DNA from: Muribaculaceae bacterium
Lineage (GTDB): Bacteria > Bacteroidota > Bacteroidia > Bacteroidales > Muribaculaceae
Reading direction: 5' to 3'
DNA: 40,311 bases
Assembly: GCA_017405965.1 (NCBI GenBank)
Contig: JAFQZK010000008.1
Location: forward strand, 1 to 40,311
Shown here: positions 14,517-24,255 of the stretch, piece by piece
Layout: every line of letters starts with the position of its first letter
Position numbering within the stretch: the first letter of the stretch is position 1
Translations under genes and position numbers: made by a program
Notes under the pieces: model-generated
Told to the model about the DNA's origin: nothing
Databases searched by the model: none
What the model saw: only the letters and a program-made list of their open reading frames with translations

Positions 14517-15719
14517 ATGAAACAACTTCTTTTATTTGCAGCCCTTCTCATTGGTTCGCTTGCGGTTCAGGCGCAATCGATTGAGGCCTTGCGTGATTCC
14601 ATGGCGGCCGGTAACCTCAATTGCCAGGTTGATCTGGCGATACGTTATCTCTTCGGTGATGGTGTTGAACTGGACGTCGAGAAGGCTGTATCGCTCATCC
14701 GTGATGCCGCCGAAAAGGGCAACCGCTACGGCGAGTTGATGATGGGAATGTGCTATAAAGATGCCCAGGGTGTCGAGACTGATTATGACGAAGCCTTCCG
14801 CTGGTTTTTGAGTTCGGCCCAGAAAGGCAATACGAGTGCCATGTGCATGTTGGGAGAAGCCTACAAATTCGGGCAAGGAACCGAAAAAGATTTGGCCAAG
14901 GCTATCTATTATTACGAGCAGGGCGCTGCCGGAGGAGACAATCTATCCCAATACGAATTAGGCGTGCATTATTTAGTTGGTGATGGCGTTGAACGGAATT
15001 GGGAAAAAAGTTTTGACCTGCTCAAGAAGTCTGCTGAACAAGGTTATCCTGATGCCCTTCAAATCCTTGCTTTGTGCTATTTCAACGGCTGGGGCACCCA
15101 GAAAAGCCAAGACGAGGCAATCCATTGCCTTGAAGAAATGAAGCAATGGCTAGATGAAAGTACCATCCAGGAGATTGATGAAGACATAGCCAACATCAAC
15201 AAGGGTGACACACTGAGCGCCTATCAGTTTCAATTCAGGACTTTGCCTCTACAGCTGGCAGCGTATGCTAACGGCACAATCAACGAGCAAGAGTTGACTG
15301 ACTTGGAGCTGCTTAAACTGCAGTTGGGTTTTTCGCTTTTATTCACTCACTATGAGTGCGACCTGGACTCGCTGTCCATCAGTACGCACAACGATGACGA
15401 TTCCATCACGGTCCATGTCATTCACATGCCAGAGCCAAGTAGCTCGCCATTGTGCAAGTATGCCGCATACGTTTTAGACAAGAAGAACGGACTAAGTCGT
15501 TACTATACACTGGAAAAGACCTATGATCTCTTTGGCAAATCTGACGTTGCCGACCCCTATGTCGTGGGTGGTATCACAATGAATGATGATAACAGTAAGG
15601 CATCGTCGGGCAGTACTTATCCCGATGGCTTTTCCCACCTCAATTTCGGCTGGCTTGAGGGAGAACCCACCGAGGAGAACTTTGTCAACACCATCCTGCG
15701 CCTGTTCAAAGACAAGTGA
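14517..15719 (+). CDS. Secreted Sel1-like (TPR-type) repeat protein
   Basis: 400 aa. Signal peptide at 1 to about 19 (ends VQAQ). Residues about 33-210 are four to five Sel1-like repeats with the pattern A-LG-Y--G-GVE-D--KA---(Y/F)--AA--G, for example YKFGQGTEKDLAKAIYYYEQ. Such repeats form curved helical scaffolds for protein-protein contact. The C-terminal half (about 230-400) has no repeat and is not recognised. It starts a two-gene unit with the secreted protein at 15754 (34-nt gap). Both products are predicted to be periplasmic or external, which suggests partners, but the process is unknown. Confidence 0.82.
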   Translation: MKQLLLFAALLIGSLAVQAQSIEALRDSMAAGNLNCQVDLAIRYLFGDGVELDVEKAVSLIRDAAEKGNRYGELMMGMCYKDAQGVETDYDEAFRWFLSSAQKGNTSAMCMLGEAYKFGQGTEKDLAKAIYYYEQGAAGGDNLSQYELGVHYLVGDGVERNWEKSFDLLKKSAEQGYPDALQILALCYFNGWGTQKSQDEAIHCLEEMKQWLDESTIQEIDEDIANINKGDTLSAYQFQFRTLPLQLAAYANGTINEQELTDLELLKLQLGFSLLFTHYECDLDSLSISTHNDDDSITVHVIHMPEPSSSPLCKYAAYVLDKKNGLSRYYTLEKTYDLFGKSDVADPYVVGGITMNDDNSKASSGSTYPDGFSHLNFGWLEGEPTEENFVNTILRLFKDK

Positions 15720-15753
15720 CGAAAACTGAATCACGATAAACACTATTGATACT

Positions 15754-16608
15754 ATGAAACGAGTTCTACTATCAATCATACTGTTTCTTCCACTCATGTG
15801 CATGGCTCAGCATAACCAGGCGATTACGCGCACATTGCCCAGTCAAGACGAACTGGCAACCATCAATGACAGCATCTTGCAAGAAGGCCAGTGGCTTTAC
15901 ATCTACCAGAAATTATCATGGGTGACAAATGACCTGTTTGCTGAGCATGCTACTGTAGATTTCTCGAGTATCGATGGTTCGGGTGTGCAACCGGATGTTG
16001 ACAACGGCTATCTCACCCATTTTTATTGCAGTCAAGATAGTGTGGTGTTCAGTTGCACCCTTGACCTAAATGACTTCAGCCTGTCATGGGACGATACAGT
16101 ACGACCAATGACCGAAGATGAACGCAATGCAGTTCACTTTAGATCCGACATAATTAACGACGTCCTAGAGACCTACGCAGACAGCATCTACACCATTCAA
16201 GATGCATCGACATACATTGACCTGATTTGGCTTCGCCCAGATAAACTCAGAGTGTATCTGCTGCAGAGGACGACCCTCGATGGAGTAATACCGTTCGGAA
16301 ACGATTGTTATGTGGATATTGACATCGATGACAACTTGACAGAATTCCATCGTTTCCATCATTCTTACATACCTATTGACATTAGACAAGCCGGCGAAGA
16401 TACGCAGGCCATGCAAGTGATACACTCACACACTGCAGACAATCCGTTTTTCACGCCCACTGATATCTGTAATGCATTGCTCTATGCGCGTGACCTCTTT
16501 GAGATGAAATTGGTTTGTGTTTTATCCACCGCATTTGATCCACCTGTCATCATGACATTCAATATGGACGATATGTCCATCACTGTTAATGAATTGGAAA
16601 CCCATTAA
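15754..16608 (+). CDS. Secreted protein of unknown function
   Basis: 284 aa. The signal peptide (about 1-18, ending CMAQ) is followed by an acidic, mixed alpha/beta sequence rich in Asp and Thr, with no motif I recognise. No transmembrane helix or lipobox. It probably shares the Sel1-gene transcript, since only 34 nt separate them and no terminator or -7 box lies between. Several Asp-rich stretches (YVDIDIDDNLTEF) could bind cations, but this is speculation. Confidence 0.65.
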   Translation: MKRVLLSIILFLPLMCMAQHNQAITRTLPSQDELATINDSILQEGQWLYIYQKLSWVTNDLFAEHATVDFSSIDGSGVQPDVDNGYLTHFYCSQDSVVFSCTLDLNDFSLSWDDTVRPMTEDERNAVHFRSDIINDVLETYADSIYTIQDASTYIDLIWLRPDKLRVYLLQRTTLDGVIPFGNDCYVDIDIDDNLTEFHRFHHSYIPIDIRQAGEDTQAMQVIHSHTADNPFFTPTDICNALLYARDLFEMKLVCVLSTAFDPPVIMTFNMDDMSITVNELETH

Positions 16609-16623
16609 GAGAAAAGCAGTGAC

Positions 16624-16631
16624 TAACTTTG
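16624..16631 (+). promoter_or_regulatory. -7 box of the membrane-protein gene at 16645
   Basis: TAACTTTG followed by CA, 13 nt before the ATG. The leader would be only a few bases long. Confidence 0.55.
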
Positions 16632-16644
16632 CAAAAAAACAGTT

Positions 16645-17091
16645 ATGAAGGAACCGATTATAAAAATGAAGTCCCCAGTGAAGAAATGGGAAGTAATCAC
16701 TATTATTTCAATAATGGCAATAGTCATTGTGGATGCAATTGTTTTCCCTATTCTCACAAGACATGTTATTACGCTTCTTGGTAGACCTAATTGGCTGGAA
16801 ATTATTTTCAGAATCATAATTGATTTATCGTTCATGGTTTGTTTGTTTTTTCATAAGAAACCAGTAGCTCAGCTATTATTAGTGTTTATAGTGATTACAA
16901 ATATCATCACATTAGACCCAGTGCTTTTCAGGTACCATTCTGAAATTCAATGGCTTTCACCAATATGTGCTCTATTTGTTCTCTTCAAACATTATGAAAA
17001 AGCATTGGCTTGGTGTGCTCTATTGACGGGCATTGTATGTTTATATGTACCGCCGATTTTGGAATCGATTCAAGGTTTTTCTGTTTATTAA
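16645..17091 (+). CDS. Small four-helix membrane protein, unknown
   Basis: 148 aa. Four hydrophobic segments at about 17-43, 50-70, 73-95 and 105-138, with a short positively charged N terminus. No known family recognised. The gene is A/T-rich relative to its neighbours. It follows the secreted protein at 15754 by 36 nt but has its own -7 box. Predicted inner-membrane location only. Confidence 0.6.
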   Translation: MKEPIIKMKSPVKKWEVITIISIMAIVIVDAIVFPILTRHVITLLGRPNWLEIIFRIIIDLSFMVCLFFHKKPVAQLLLVFIVITNIITLDPVLFRYHSEIQWLSPICALFVLFKHYEKALAWCALLTGIVCLYVPPILESIQGFSVY

Positions 17092-17130
17092 ACACAGGAC
17101 CCAAATTCAATGGCTTAGCAAAATATTCTC

Positions 17131-17138
17131 TAACTTTG
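17131..17138 (+). promoter_or_regulatory. -7 box upstream of the gene at 17223
   Basis: TAACTTTG followed by CC. The leader to ATG 17223 would be about 80 nt and contains the REP-like word at 17174-17205. Confidence 0.45.
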
Positions 17139-17173
17139 CCTTTGTAATAGGCGATAATACAATTTAGAAATAG

Positions 17174-17205
17174 AGCAGGAAAATAGGGACGGTTCTTTTG
17201 ATGTA
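17174..17205 (+). repeat. REP-like fragment, copy 2
   Basis: Contains AATAGGGACGGTTCTTTTG. About 26 of 30 positions match 11564-11592. Confidence 0.5.
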
Positions 17206-17222
17206 TTGATAACGATTAAGTA

Positions 17223-17606
17223 ATGATGGAAAAGAACGAAATAATCATACGTTGCATTGGGACATATTTTCTGGTATTAGGATTCATTTGTTCCTTTTTG
17301 GTTCAGAAAAATTTTTCACCATTATATGGTAATATAGTGTGCTCAATTTGCGTCGTTCTGATGTGCTCACCGCGATTGATTTACCAAAACAAGAAGTGGG
17401 CGAGTGTGCTGCTCATGATTAGTGCCATCCTGACGACATTGGCACTGCTGTGTTTTTACGCAATATCATTCATCATCTCCGTTGCGTTCGGTCTGGATGT
17501 TTCAGGCGCCATCATCTTTGGCGTTATCACAGTCATAGCGCACTTGAATTGTTACTTGTGCTACCGCCTCTTCAAGTTACTTTTCAAGACAAAAGAAGCG
17601 GCATAA
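17223..17606 (+). CDS. Small four-helix membrane protein, unknown
   Basis: 127 aa. Four hydrophobic segments at about 10-27, 33-48, 58-80 and 88-118, with a basic C terminus (FKTKEAA). Start is ATG 17223 or the adjacent ATG 17226. No family recognised. Size and topology resemble the product of 16645, but I see no clear sequence homology. The MITE-like inverted repeat begins 20 bp after the stop and, with a run of T after its right arm, may serve as terminator. Confidence 0.6.
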   Translation: MMEKNEIIIRCIGTYFLVLGFICSFLVQKNFSPLYGNIVCSICVVLMCSPRLIYQNKKWASVLLMISAILTTLALLCFYAISFIISVAFGLDVSGAIIFGVITVIAHLNCYLCYRLFKLLFKTKEAA

Positions 17607-17626
17607 AGCCATATCCAAGATTAAAG

Positions 17627-17763
17627 GGCGGTGTGTCATAATTCAACTGCTAGAATTATAACCGCTCTACGGCGGGAAATTAAACAAATTAAATTAAAAA
17701 TTTGATTGATTTCCCGTGCGATAGCACGGTCATGTTACTTGGTCGTAATTATGACACACCGCC
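17627..17763. mobile_element. MITE-like element, 137 bp with 17-bp perfect terminal inverted repeats
   Basis: Termini GGCGGTGTGTCATAATT (17627-17643) and its exact reverse complement (17747-17763). The interior (17659-17734) holds a second nested dyad (CGGGAAATT ... ATTTCCCG) and a CCGTGCGATAGCACGG hairpin, shared with 20725-20808. No coding capacity. The right arm is followed by TGTTTTTTG, so it may also terminate transcription. Confidence 0.6.
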
Positions 17764-17810
17764 TGTTTTTTGCCAAAAAAACCACGCTTTTTTTTTGCTG
17801 GGTGGACGGG

Positions 17811-17972
17811 TCATTCTTCTTCTTTCGGCTCCAGCTTATTCAGCGAAATATGAAGATTGATTGCGGCACATGAAAGTGCGGTCAAAGCGAGCCATAGAAC
17901 GAACAGGTCTACGATAACACCTTTATTCTTTATGCGTGGTTGCACTTGTTTGTCTTGTTTTTTACTGGTCAT
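17811..17972 (-). CDS. Small single-pass membrane protein (53 aa)
   Basis: Short frame from ATG 17972 to TGA 17811. The product begins MTSKKQDKQVQPRIKNKG (basic, cytosolic by the positive-inside rule), has one hydrophobic helix (VIVDLFVLWLALTALSCAAI, about residues 19-38) and an acidic tail ending EPKEEE. A well-spaced promoter (18012-18041) lies upstream with a leader of about 35 nt. This, the clean topology and the absence of any overlapping gene support a real gene despite its size. Function unknown; small single-pass proteins of this kind often modulate larger membrane complexes. Confidence 0.6.
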   Translation of the reverse strand: MTSKKQDKQVQPRIKNKGVIVDLFVLWLALTALSCAAINLHISLNKLEPKEEE

Positions 17973-18323
17973 AGTTACTATTCAAAATGGTTATGTGATT
18001 AATACTTGACGCAAAAGTAAACTTTTTCTCCGAAAAAACAAGTTTTTTAATGACAGAATGTGTCAGGAAAAAAGGTATGGTTCTTTTGACGGCACCCGTT
18101 CTTCCGTTTGTACGTTCATTTACTGATTCTTGGGCAAAATGCTTGCATGCTCCAAGGATTTTTACGATATTTGCGTACTTGTTGTTCAAAGGGTGATTTG
18201 AATTTAATGTTTTTATCACCGCTAATTTATTAAAAATCAGCGATATGTGCAACAGTTTTTGAAGCGTCTTTTATTAACTTTTAGTCCCGCTAACGGGTCT
18301 CACCATTTATAACATAACCATTT
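17973..18323. other. Intergenic region between the 53-aa gene and GH3
   Basis: Holds the promoter of the small membrane protein (18012-18041), a REP-like word (18064-18090), and a weak -7-like TAACTTTT at 18275-18282 that could serve the GH3 gene. A short CCCG-CTAA-CGGG hairpin lies at about 18286-18297. Nothing else supported. Confidence 0.5.
18012..18041 (-). promoter_or_regulatory. Promoter of the 53-aa membrane protein
   Basis: Minus strand: TTG (plus 18039-18041), 19-nt spacer, TACTTTTG (plus 18012-18019). Confidence 0.65.
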
Positions 18324-20678
18324 ATGAAGTATTTCCTTATTTTCATACTGGCAGCAGTTGCCCTCCTGACGGCTTGCACCTCTGCCGAACAGAAAAACGT
18401 CATCAATCAAGATGAGGTAATAGCCCGTCTCTCGCTCGAAGACAAAGCCCACTTTGTCATCGGAACCGGAATGGCTGGTTTCGACGGTGAAGATGCCGTC
18501 ATCGGAGCCACCCGCTCGCTCGTGCCTGGCGCTGCCGGCACGACCTATCCGCTCGATTCACTGGGAATCCCTGCCATCGTGCTGGCCGACGGCCCTGCCG
18601 GACTGCGCATCGAGGCCACCCGCGAAGGCGACAGCGCGACCTATTACTGCACCCATTTCCCCATCGGCACGCTGCTGGCCTCGACGTGGAACACCGACCT
18701 CGTTGAGGAGGTGGGCGCCGCCATCGGCAACGAAGTCAAGGAATATGGTGCCGACGTGCTGTTGGCTCCTGCAGTGAACATCATGCGCAACCCGCTGTGC
18801 GGCCGCAACTTCGAGTACTACAGCGAGGATCCGGTGGTAACCGGCAAGACTGCTGCCGCCTATATCAAGGGCGTTCAGAGCAACGGCGTGGGCACGAGCA
18901 TCAAGCACTTTGCGGCCAATAACCAGGAGACCAACCGCATGAACAACGATGCACACATCTCCCAGCGCGCCCTGCGTGAAATCTACCTGAAAGGCTTTGA
19001 GATTGCCATCAAGGAGAGCCAGCCTTGGACGGTGATGACCTCCTATAATTACATCAACGGAACCTATACCTCAGAGAGCCGAGACCTTGTGGAAACCATC
19101 CTGCGCGATGAGTGGGGCTTCGAGGGTACGGTAATGACCGACTGGTTCGGCGGTAAGGACGGTGCCGCCCAGATGTGGGCCGGTAACGACATGTTGCAAC
19201 CCGGCAAGAAAGAGCAGTTCGACTCCATCGTGGCCGGCGTGAAGAGTGGCAAACTTGCCGAGGCCGACCTCGACCGCAGCGTGCGCCGCACGCTCAACCT
19301 CGTGGAGAAAAGTCCGCGATACCAGGGCTATAAGTTCTCCAACAAGCCCGACCTGAAGGCTCATGCCGAGGTGACCCGCCAGTCGGCTGCCGAGGGCATG
19401 GTGCTGATGAAGAACGAGAAGGCCTTGCCCTTCAACAAGGACATCAAGAATGTTGCCCTCTATGGCAACACCTCCTATGACTTCATTGCTGGCGGTACAG
19501 GCTCCGGTAACGTGAATCACGCTTATGTTGTCTCGCTGCTGGATGGCATGAAGAATGGCGGATATACCGTTAACGAGGAACTGAAATCGGCCTACGAGAC
19601 CTATCTTGCCGACTGCAAGAAGAAGGCCGAAGCCGAAATTGAGGCTGCAGTCAAGAAGGACCCCCAAAAGGCTGGTCTGCTGCGTTTCATGCCCAGGCCG
19701 TTGCCCGCCGAGAAGAGTTTCACCGACGGCGAGGTGATGGCTCAGGCCGCCAATGCCGACATCGCTGTCATCACCCTCGGACGCCTCTCGGGAGAATTCC
19801 TTGACCGCAAGGTGGCCGACTTTAACCTCAGCGACTCGGAGCGCAAACTTATCGAACAGGTCTGTGACTTGTATCACAAGGCCGGCAAGCAGGTGGTTGT
19901 GCTGCTGAATATCGGCGGTGTCATCGAGACGGCATCCTGGAAGAATCTGCCCGACGCCATCCTGTGTGCATGGCAACCCGGTCAGGAAGGCGGCAACAGC
20001 GTGGTGGATGTGCTCAGCGGCAAGCAGTCGCCGTCGGGCAAGTTCACGATGACCTGGCCCATCCTGTTCACCGACGCCTACTCGGCCCGCAACTTCCCCA
20101 TTGACCAGGATCCCCGCATCGACTTGTTGAACCAGGGTCAAAAAGGCCTTTTAAGGAATGTGGACTTTACCGATTACGAAGAAGACATTTACGTCGGATA
20201 CCGCTATTTCGATTCCTTCGGCATTGCTGTTTCCTTCCCGTTCGGCTTCGGCTTGAGTTACACGACATTTGACTACAGCGATGCCAAAGTCAATAAGAAG
20301 GGCGACGGCTACGAGATCAGCGTTACGGTCATGAACAGCGGTGAGCATCAGGGCAAGGAAGTAGTCGAACTTTACATTTCGGCTCCCGACAACAAGGCGG
20401 CCAACAAGCCCGCCAAGGAGTTGAAAGCCTATGCCAAGACGCGCAACCTGAAACCCGGTGAAAAGGAGACGGTGAAGCTCGTGGTGAAGACTGCCGATTT
20501 AGCCTCGTTCGACGAGGCGGCCTCGGCTTGGGTTGTCAGCGGTGGCGAGTACCAGTTCCTGATCGGAGCGTCCTCCCAAGACATCAAGGCAACACTCAAG
20601 GCCGATGTGCAGCCTCAGGAGACCAAGGTACACAATGTGCTCAAGCCTCAGGTACAGATGAACCTGTTGAAGAGATAA
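18324..20678 (+). CDS. Glycoside hydrolase family 3 beta-glucosidase (lipoprotein)
   Basis: 784 aa. A lipoprotein signal ends at Cys18 (LLTAC). GH3 N-terminal barrel at about 35-330, with ADGPAGLR, KHFAANNQETNR and the nucleophile Asp273 in VMTDWFGG. GH3 C-terminal alpha/beta-sandwich at about 355-620, with the probable acid/base Glu in GRLSGEFLDR and the WQPGQEGG loop. A fibronectin-III-like domain closes the protein (about 665-740). The family releases glucose (or xylose) from the non-reducing end of oligosaccharides, here probably cello-oligosaccharides from GH9-type cleavage. Lipid anchoring places it at the outer or inner membrane. It lies 213 bp upstream of the CE1 esterase in the same direction. 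Confidence 0.93.
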   Translation: MKYFLIFILAAVALLTACTSAEQKNVINQDEVIARLSLEDKAHFVIGTGMAGFDGEDAVIGATRSLVPGAAGTTYPLDSLGIPAIVLADGPAGLRIEATREGDSATYYCTHFPIGTLLASTWNTDLVEEVGAAIGNEVKEYGADVLLAPAVNIMRNPLCGRNFEYYSEDPVVTGKTAAAYIKGVQSNGVGTSIKHFAANNQETNRMNNDAHISQRALREIYLKGFEIAIKESQPWTVMTSYNYINGTYTSESRDLVETILRDEWGFEGTVMTDWFGGKDGAAQMWAGNDMLQPGKKEQFDSIVAGVKSGKLAEADLDRSVRRTLNLVEKSPRYQGYKFSNKPDLKAHAEVTRQSAAEGMVLMKNEKALPFNKDIKNVALYGNTSYDFIAGGTGSGNVNHAYVVSLLDGMKNGGYTVNEELKSAYETYLADCKKKAEAEIEAAVKKDPQKAGLLRFMPRPLPAEKSFTDGEVMAQAANADIAVITLGRLSGEFLDRKVADFNLSDSERKLIEQVCDLYHKAGKQVVVLLNIGGVIETASWKNLPDAILCAWQPGQEGGNSVVDVLSGKQSPSGKFTMTWPILFTDAYSARNFPIDQDPRIDLLNQGQKGLLRNVDFTDYEEDIYVGYRYFDSFGIAVSFPFGFGLSYTTFDYSDAKVNKKGDGYEISVTVMNSGEHQGKEVVELYISAPDNKAANKPAKELKAYAKTRNLKPGEKETVKLVVKTADLASFDEAASAWVVSGGEYQFLIGASSQDIKATLKADVQPQETKVHNVLKPQVQMNLLKR

Positions 20679-20724
20679 CCATAACACCAAGAGAATGATA
20701 TAGCCGTTGGCCATCAGTTTTATT

Positions 20725-20808
20725 AACCGCCCTGCGGGCGGGAAATTGAACAAATTATAATTATAAAATTAATTTTCTTTTAATTTCCCGTGCGAAGCAC
20801 GGTTATAG
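20725..20808. repeat. Dyad repeat related to the interior of the MITE-like element
   Basis: Shares with 17659-17734 the order AACCGCY...GGCGGGAAATTRAACAAATT, an A/T-rich centre, TTTCCCGTGCGA and AGCACGG. It forms a long imperfect stem (GGGAAATT with AATTTCCC) flanked by CCGCCCTGCGGGCGG and CCGTGCGAAGCACGG hairpins. It lacks the outer 17-bp arms. Confidence 0.65.
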
Positions 20809-20879
20809 TTGCGACGTTCTGTCAAAGGTCCAACTTCTATATCATTCCCAAAACTAATTCAGTTAGCAAACGGATATAA

Positions 20880-22133
<1,254 letters not shown>

Positions 22134-22141
22134 ACCACAAT

Positions 22142-22170
22142 GATAGTGTCCGTAAACGGGCACTATCTTT
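22142..22170 (+). terminator. Terminator after the CE1 esterase
   Basis: Stem GATAGTG (22142-22148) with CACTATC (22161-22167), extended inward by CCGT/ACGG, followed by TTTTCTG. Confidence 0.72.
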
Positions 22171-22183
22171 TCTGTTTATCTGT

Positions 22184-22207
22184 AGAGACGCAAAATTTTG
22201 CGTCTCT
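22184..22207. repeat. Perfect 24-bp palindrome, copy 1
   Basis: AGAGACGCAAAA followed by its exact reverse complement. A second copy lies 32 bp downstream at 22240-22261. Words of this type recur in Bacteroidetes intergenic DNA as I recall; their role is unknown. Confidence 0.8.
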
Positions 22208-22239
22208 CGCTGTGTAAGGTTACCACAATGCCGCACATC

Positions 22240-22261
22240 GAGACGCAAAATTTTGCGTCTC
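22240..22261. repeat. Perfect 22-bp palindrome, copy 2
   Basis: GAGACGCAAAA followed by its exact reverse complement; the same core as 22184-22207. Together they lie in the gap between two convergent genes. Confidence 0.8.
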
Positions 22262-22283
22262 TACTAAGAATGGGGATGCTTGC

Positions 22284-22655
22284 TTATTGCTGATTCAACC
22301 GTTGACGGTGGGTTTTGGCGCCTGCGACATACGTGCTCAGATACCATTTTTTGAACGATTGCGCATAGGCTTCTCTTGAACCGCCCATGAACCCGTTCCA
22401 GTGATCGTAGCGGTTGAACAGCAAGGCTTTTAATCCTAAGGGTGTGCCGTCATCTTCGGGCAGGAGATTCGGCAAATCGTATTCTCGGGTAAAATAATCG
22501 ATGTCTTTTTGAAGTTTTTTATTCCCTTCAAGGACCCACATTGTCCACACGCGTTCATAGTCCCAAAAGATGGCTTTTCCTTCGGGTAACGAGTCTGGCA
22601 CGTCGTCTTCGCCATTGTAATAACGGCAGTCCAATATCAATTTTTCCCGTGTCAT
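22284..22655 (-). CDS. Small cytosolic protein of unknown function
   Basis: 123 aa from ATG 22655; a TTG four codons upstream is not needed. The product begins MTREKLILDCRYYNGEDD and is rich in aromatic residues (FWDYERVWTMWVLEG, NRYDHWNGFMGG), with no signal or membrane segment. Similar short proteins beginning with an E-LI-CRYYKGE-type phrase occur in Bacteroidales, as I recall, without assigned function. It is isolated between the esterase and the AtoE-type transporter; no promoter is clear. Confidence 0.6.
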   Translation of the reverse strand: MTREKLILDCRYYNGEDDVPDSLPEGKAIFWDYERVWTMWVLEGNKKLQKDIDYFTREYDLPNLLPEDDGTPLGLKALLFNRYDHWNGFMGGSREAYAQSFKKWYLSTYVAGAKTHRQRLNQQ

Positions 22656-22683
22656 GATCAGGTGCAATTATACAACTTCTTCC

Positions 22684-22696
22684 TCAAAAGAACCGT
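22684..22696 (-). repeat. REP-like word, minus orientation
   Basis: TCAAAAGAACCGT is the reverse complement of the ACGGTTCTTTTGA core seen near 17189-17201. It is short, so chance is possible. Confidence 0.35.
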
Positions 22697-22726
22697 GTAT
22701 TTGGCAGCATAGGCTGCCCTGCGCCT

Positions 22727-24076
22727 CTACATGGCCCAAATCAACAGTCCGGCGGTGATGATGACACCCGTGACGAGAAGGTCAATCAGGCAGTAGCCCA
22801 TGATATCCTTCGCGTCAAGGCGAGCGATTGCCAAGGCCGGGAGGGCCCAGAACGGTTGTATGAGGTTGGTCCATGCGTCACCCCATGCAATGGCCATGCC
22901 CGTCAAGCCGGGGTCCACACCCAGGTTGGCTCCGGCGGTGAACATGATAGGTGCTTGCACAGCCCAATGACCGCCGCCGCTGGGCACAAACATGTTGAGC
23001 ACTGCGGCACAAAGGAAGGTGAGCAACGGATAGGTAACAGGAGTGCTGATTCGGATGCAGGCTTCGGCCATGACGCCACCCAGGCTGATGCCGCTGACGC
23101 CGATGCCTGTAATGATGCCCATGATGCCCGCATAGAAGGGGAACTGCAAGATGATGCCGGCGGCACCGGTGGTCGCTTTCCCGAAGGCACGCACATAGTC
23201 AACCGGAGTGGAATGTAGAAAGAGTCCCAGCGCGAGGAATATCATGATCACTCCGCCAAGATCCAAGCCGGCACCACGCACGCCCAGATGAATCACGAGA
23301 TAGGCCACGAGCATCAGCGCCACGAGCCACGAGAGCAACTTGCTGTTCTCGAGTCGCTGTGCCGGTGTCTTGGCCGAAGGGGTATTGTCGGCCACGACAT
23401 GACGGTCATCGTCCTTCAGCAACGCGGGGTCGATGGTGACGGCGCCTTTCTTGGGGTGCATCAAGGTGTTGGCGACGGTGATGCCGATAATCACAAACAG
23501 CACAGTCACCAGATTGTGCCAGTCGAAGATGGTCTGCGCCAACGGCACAGGCTCGGTCAGCGCACCATTGGTAGCCATCGAGAGCGACTCGCCTGGTGTG
23601 GCCATCGTCAGGGGGATGGAGCCGGAAATGCCGGCATGCCACACGACGAAGCCGCTGTAAGCCGATGCGATGAGAAGCCTGTAGTCGACATCCGAGCGCT
23701 GACGTGCGATTGCCTTGGCGAACACGACACCCACAATCAAGCCAAAGCCCCAGTTGAGGCAGCAGGCCAATGCCGACACGACGGTCACGAGCGCTATTGC
23801 AGCGGGGGCACTCTGGGGCACGCGAGCCATAGCGCCGATGGCCCGTTTAACGACCGGAGCTGCAGCCAAGGTCGATCCACATACAAGGACCAGGGACATC
23901 TGCATGGCAAACGCCAACAAATTCCATACACCCCCACCCCAGTGCTCAACCACCTCGAGGGGAGTTTGGTGACACAATGGCATCGCCACCAACGCGGCCA
24001 CGAAGGTGAGCAGTATGGCAAATATAAACGGTTCCGGCAACCAACGTTGCACCAATCGCACGCAGAATTTAATCAT
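22727..24076 (-). CDS. AtoE-family short-chain fatty-acid transporter
   Basis: 449 aa with about ten to twelve transmembrane helices. The beginning RWLPEPFIFAILLTFVAAL, the motifs CLNWGFGLIVG and SGSIPLTMATPG, and the C-terminal FVPSGGGHWAVQAP and GDAWTNLIQPFWALP are typical of the AtoE (TIGR00366) family, which moves short-chain fatty acids such as butyrate or acetoacetate across the inner membrane. Direction and substrate here are unknown; for a gut fermenter, uptake or efflux of short-chain acids is reasonable. It is a single gene with its own -7 box. Confidence 0.9.
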   Translation of the reverse strand: MIKFCVRLVQRWLPEPFIFAILLTFVAALVAMPLCHQTPLEVVEHWGGGVWNLLAFAMQMSLVLVCGSTLAAAPVVKRAIGAMARVPQSAPAAIALVTVVSALACCLNWGFGLIVGVVFAKAIARQRSDVDYRLLIASAYSGFVVWHAGISGSIPLTMATPGESLSMATNGALTEPVPLAQTIFDWHNLVTVLFVIIGITVANTLMHPKKGAVTIDPALLKDDDRHVVADNTPSAKTPAQRLENSKLLSWLVALMLVAYLVIHLGVRGAGLDLGGVIMIFLALGLFLHSTPVDYVRAFGKATTGAAGIILQFPFYAGIMGIITGIGVSGISLGGVMAEACIRISTPVTYPLLTFLCAAVLNMFVPSGGGHWAVQAPIMFTAGANLGVDPGLTGMAIAWGDAWTNLIQPFWALPALAIARLDAKDIMGYCLIDLLVTGVIITAGLLIWAM

Positions 24077-24102
24077 AGAGTCTTCTTTTTATATTGGAAC
24101 CG

Positions 24103-24110
24103 CAAAAGTA
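24103..24110 (-). promoter_or_regulatory. -7 box of the AtoE-type transporter gene
   Basis: Minus strand TACTTTTG followed by CGG, about 26 nt before ATG 24076. Confidence 0.6.
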
Positions 24111-24177
24111 ACACTTATTTCCCAAATCTACGATTAAATAAGCGCAATTTCATACATGTTTCGATAGGCAATGATAG

Positions 24178-24255
24178 TGAGGCATCCGCACTCGCGCGGA
24201 CGAAACGAACGAAACAAACTACGAATTACGCTAATTTAACTAATTGGCATCCGCG
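24178..24255. repeat. Inverted repeat B, left copy (78 bp)
   Basis: Reverse complement of about 28196-28273 with roughly seven differences. Both contain GGATGCC ends, the word CGTAATTCGTAG and GTTTCGTCCGCG. Part of the composite repeat block upstream of FISUMP gene 2. Confidence 0.75.

Noticed and set aside
17962-18252. 96-codon minus-strand frame upstream of the 53-aa gene
   Set aside because: It contains the promoter of the small membrane protein and has no signal or motif; low-complexity intergenic composition.
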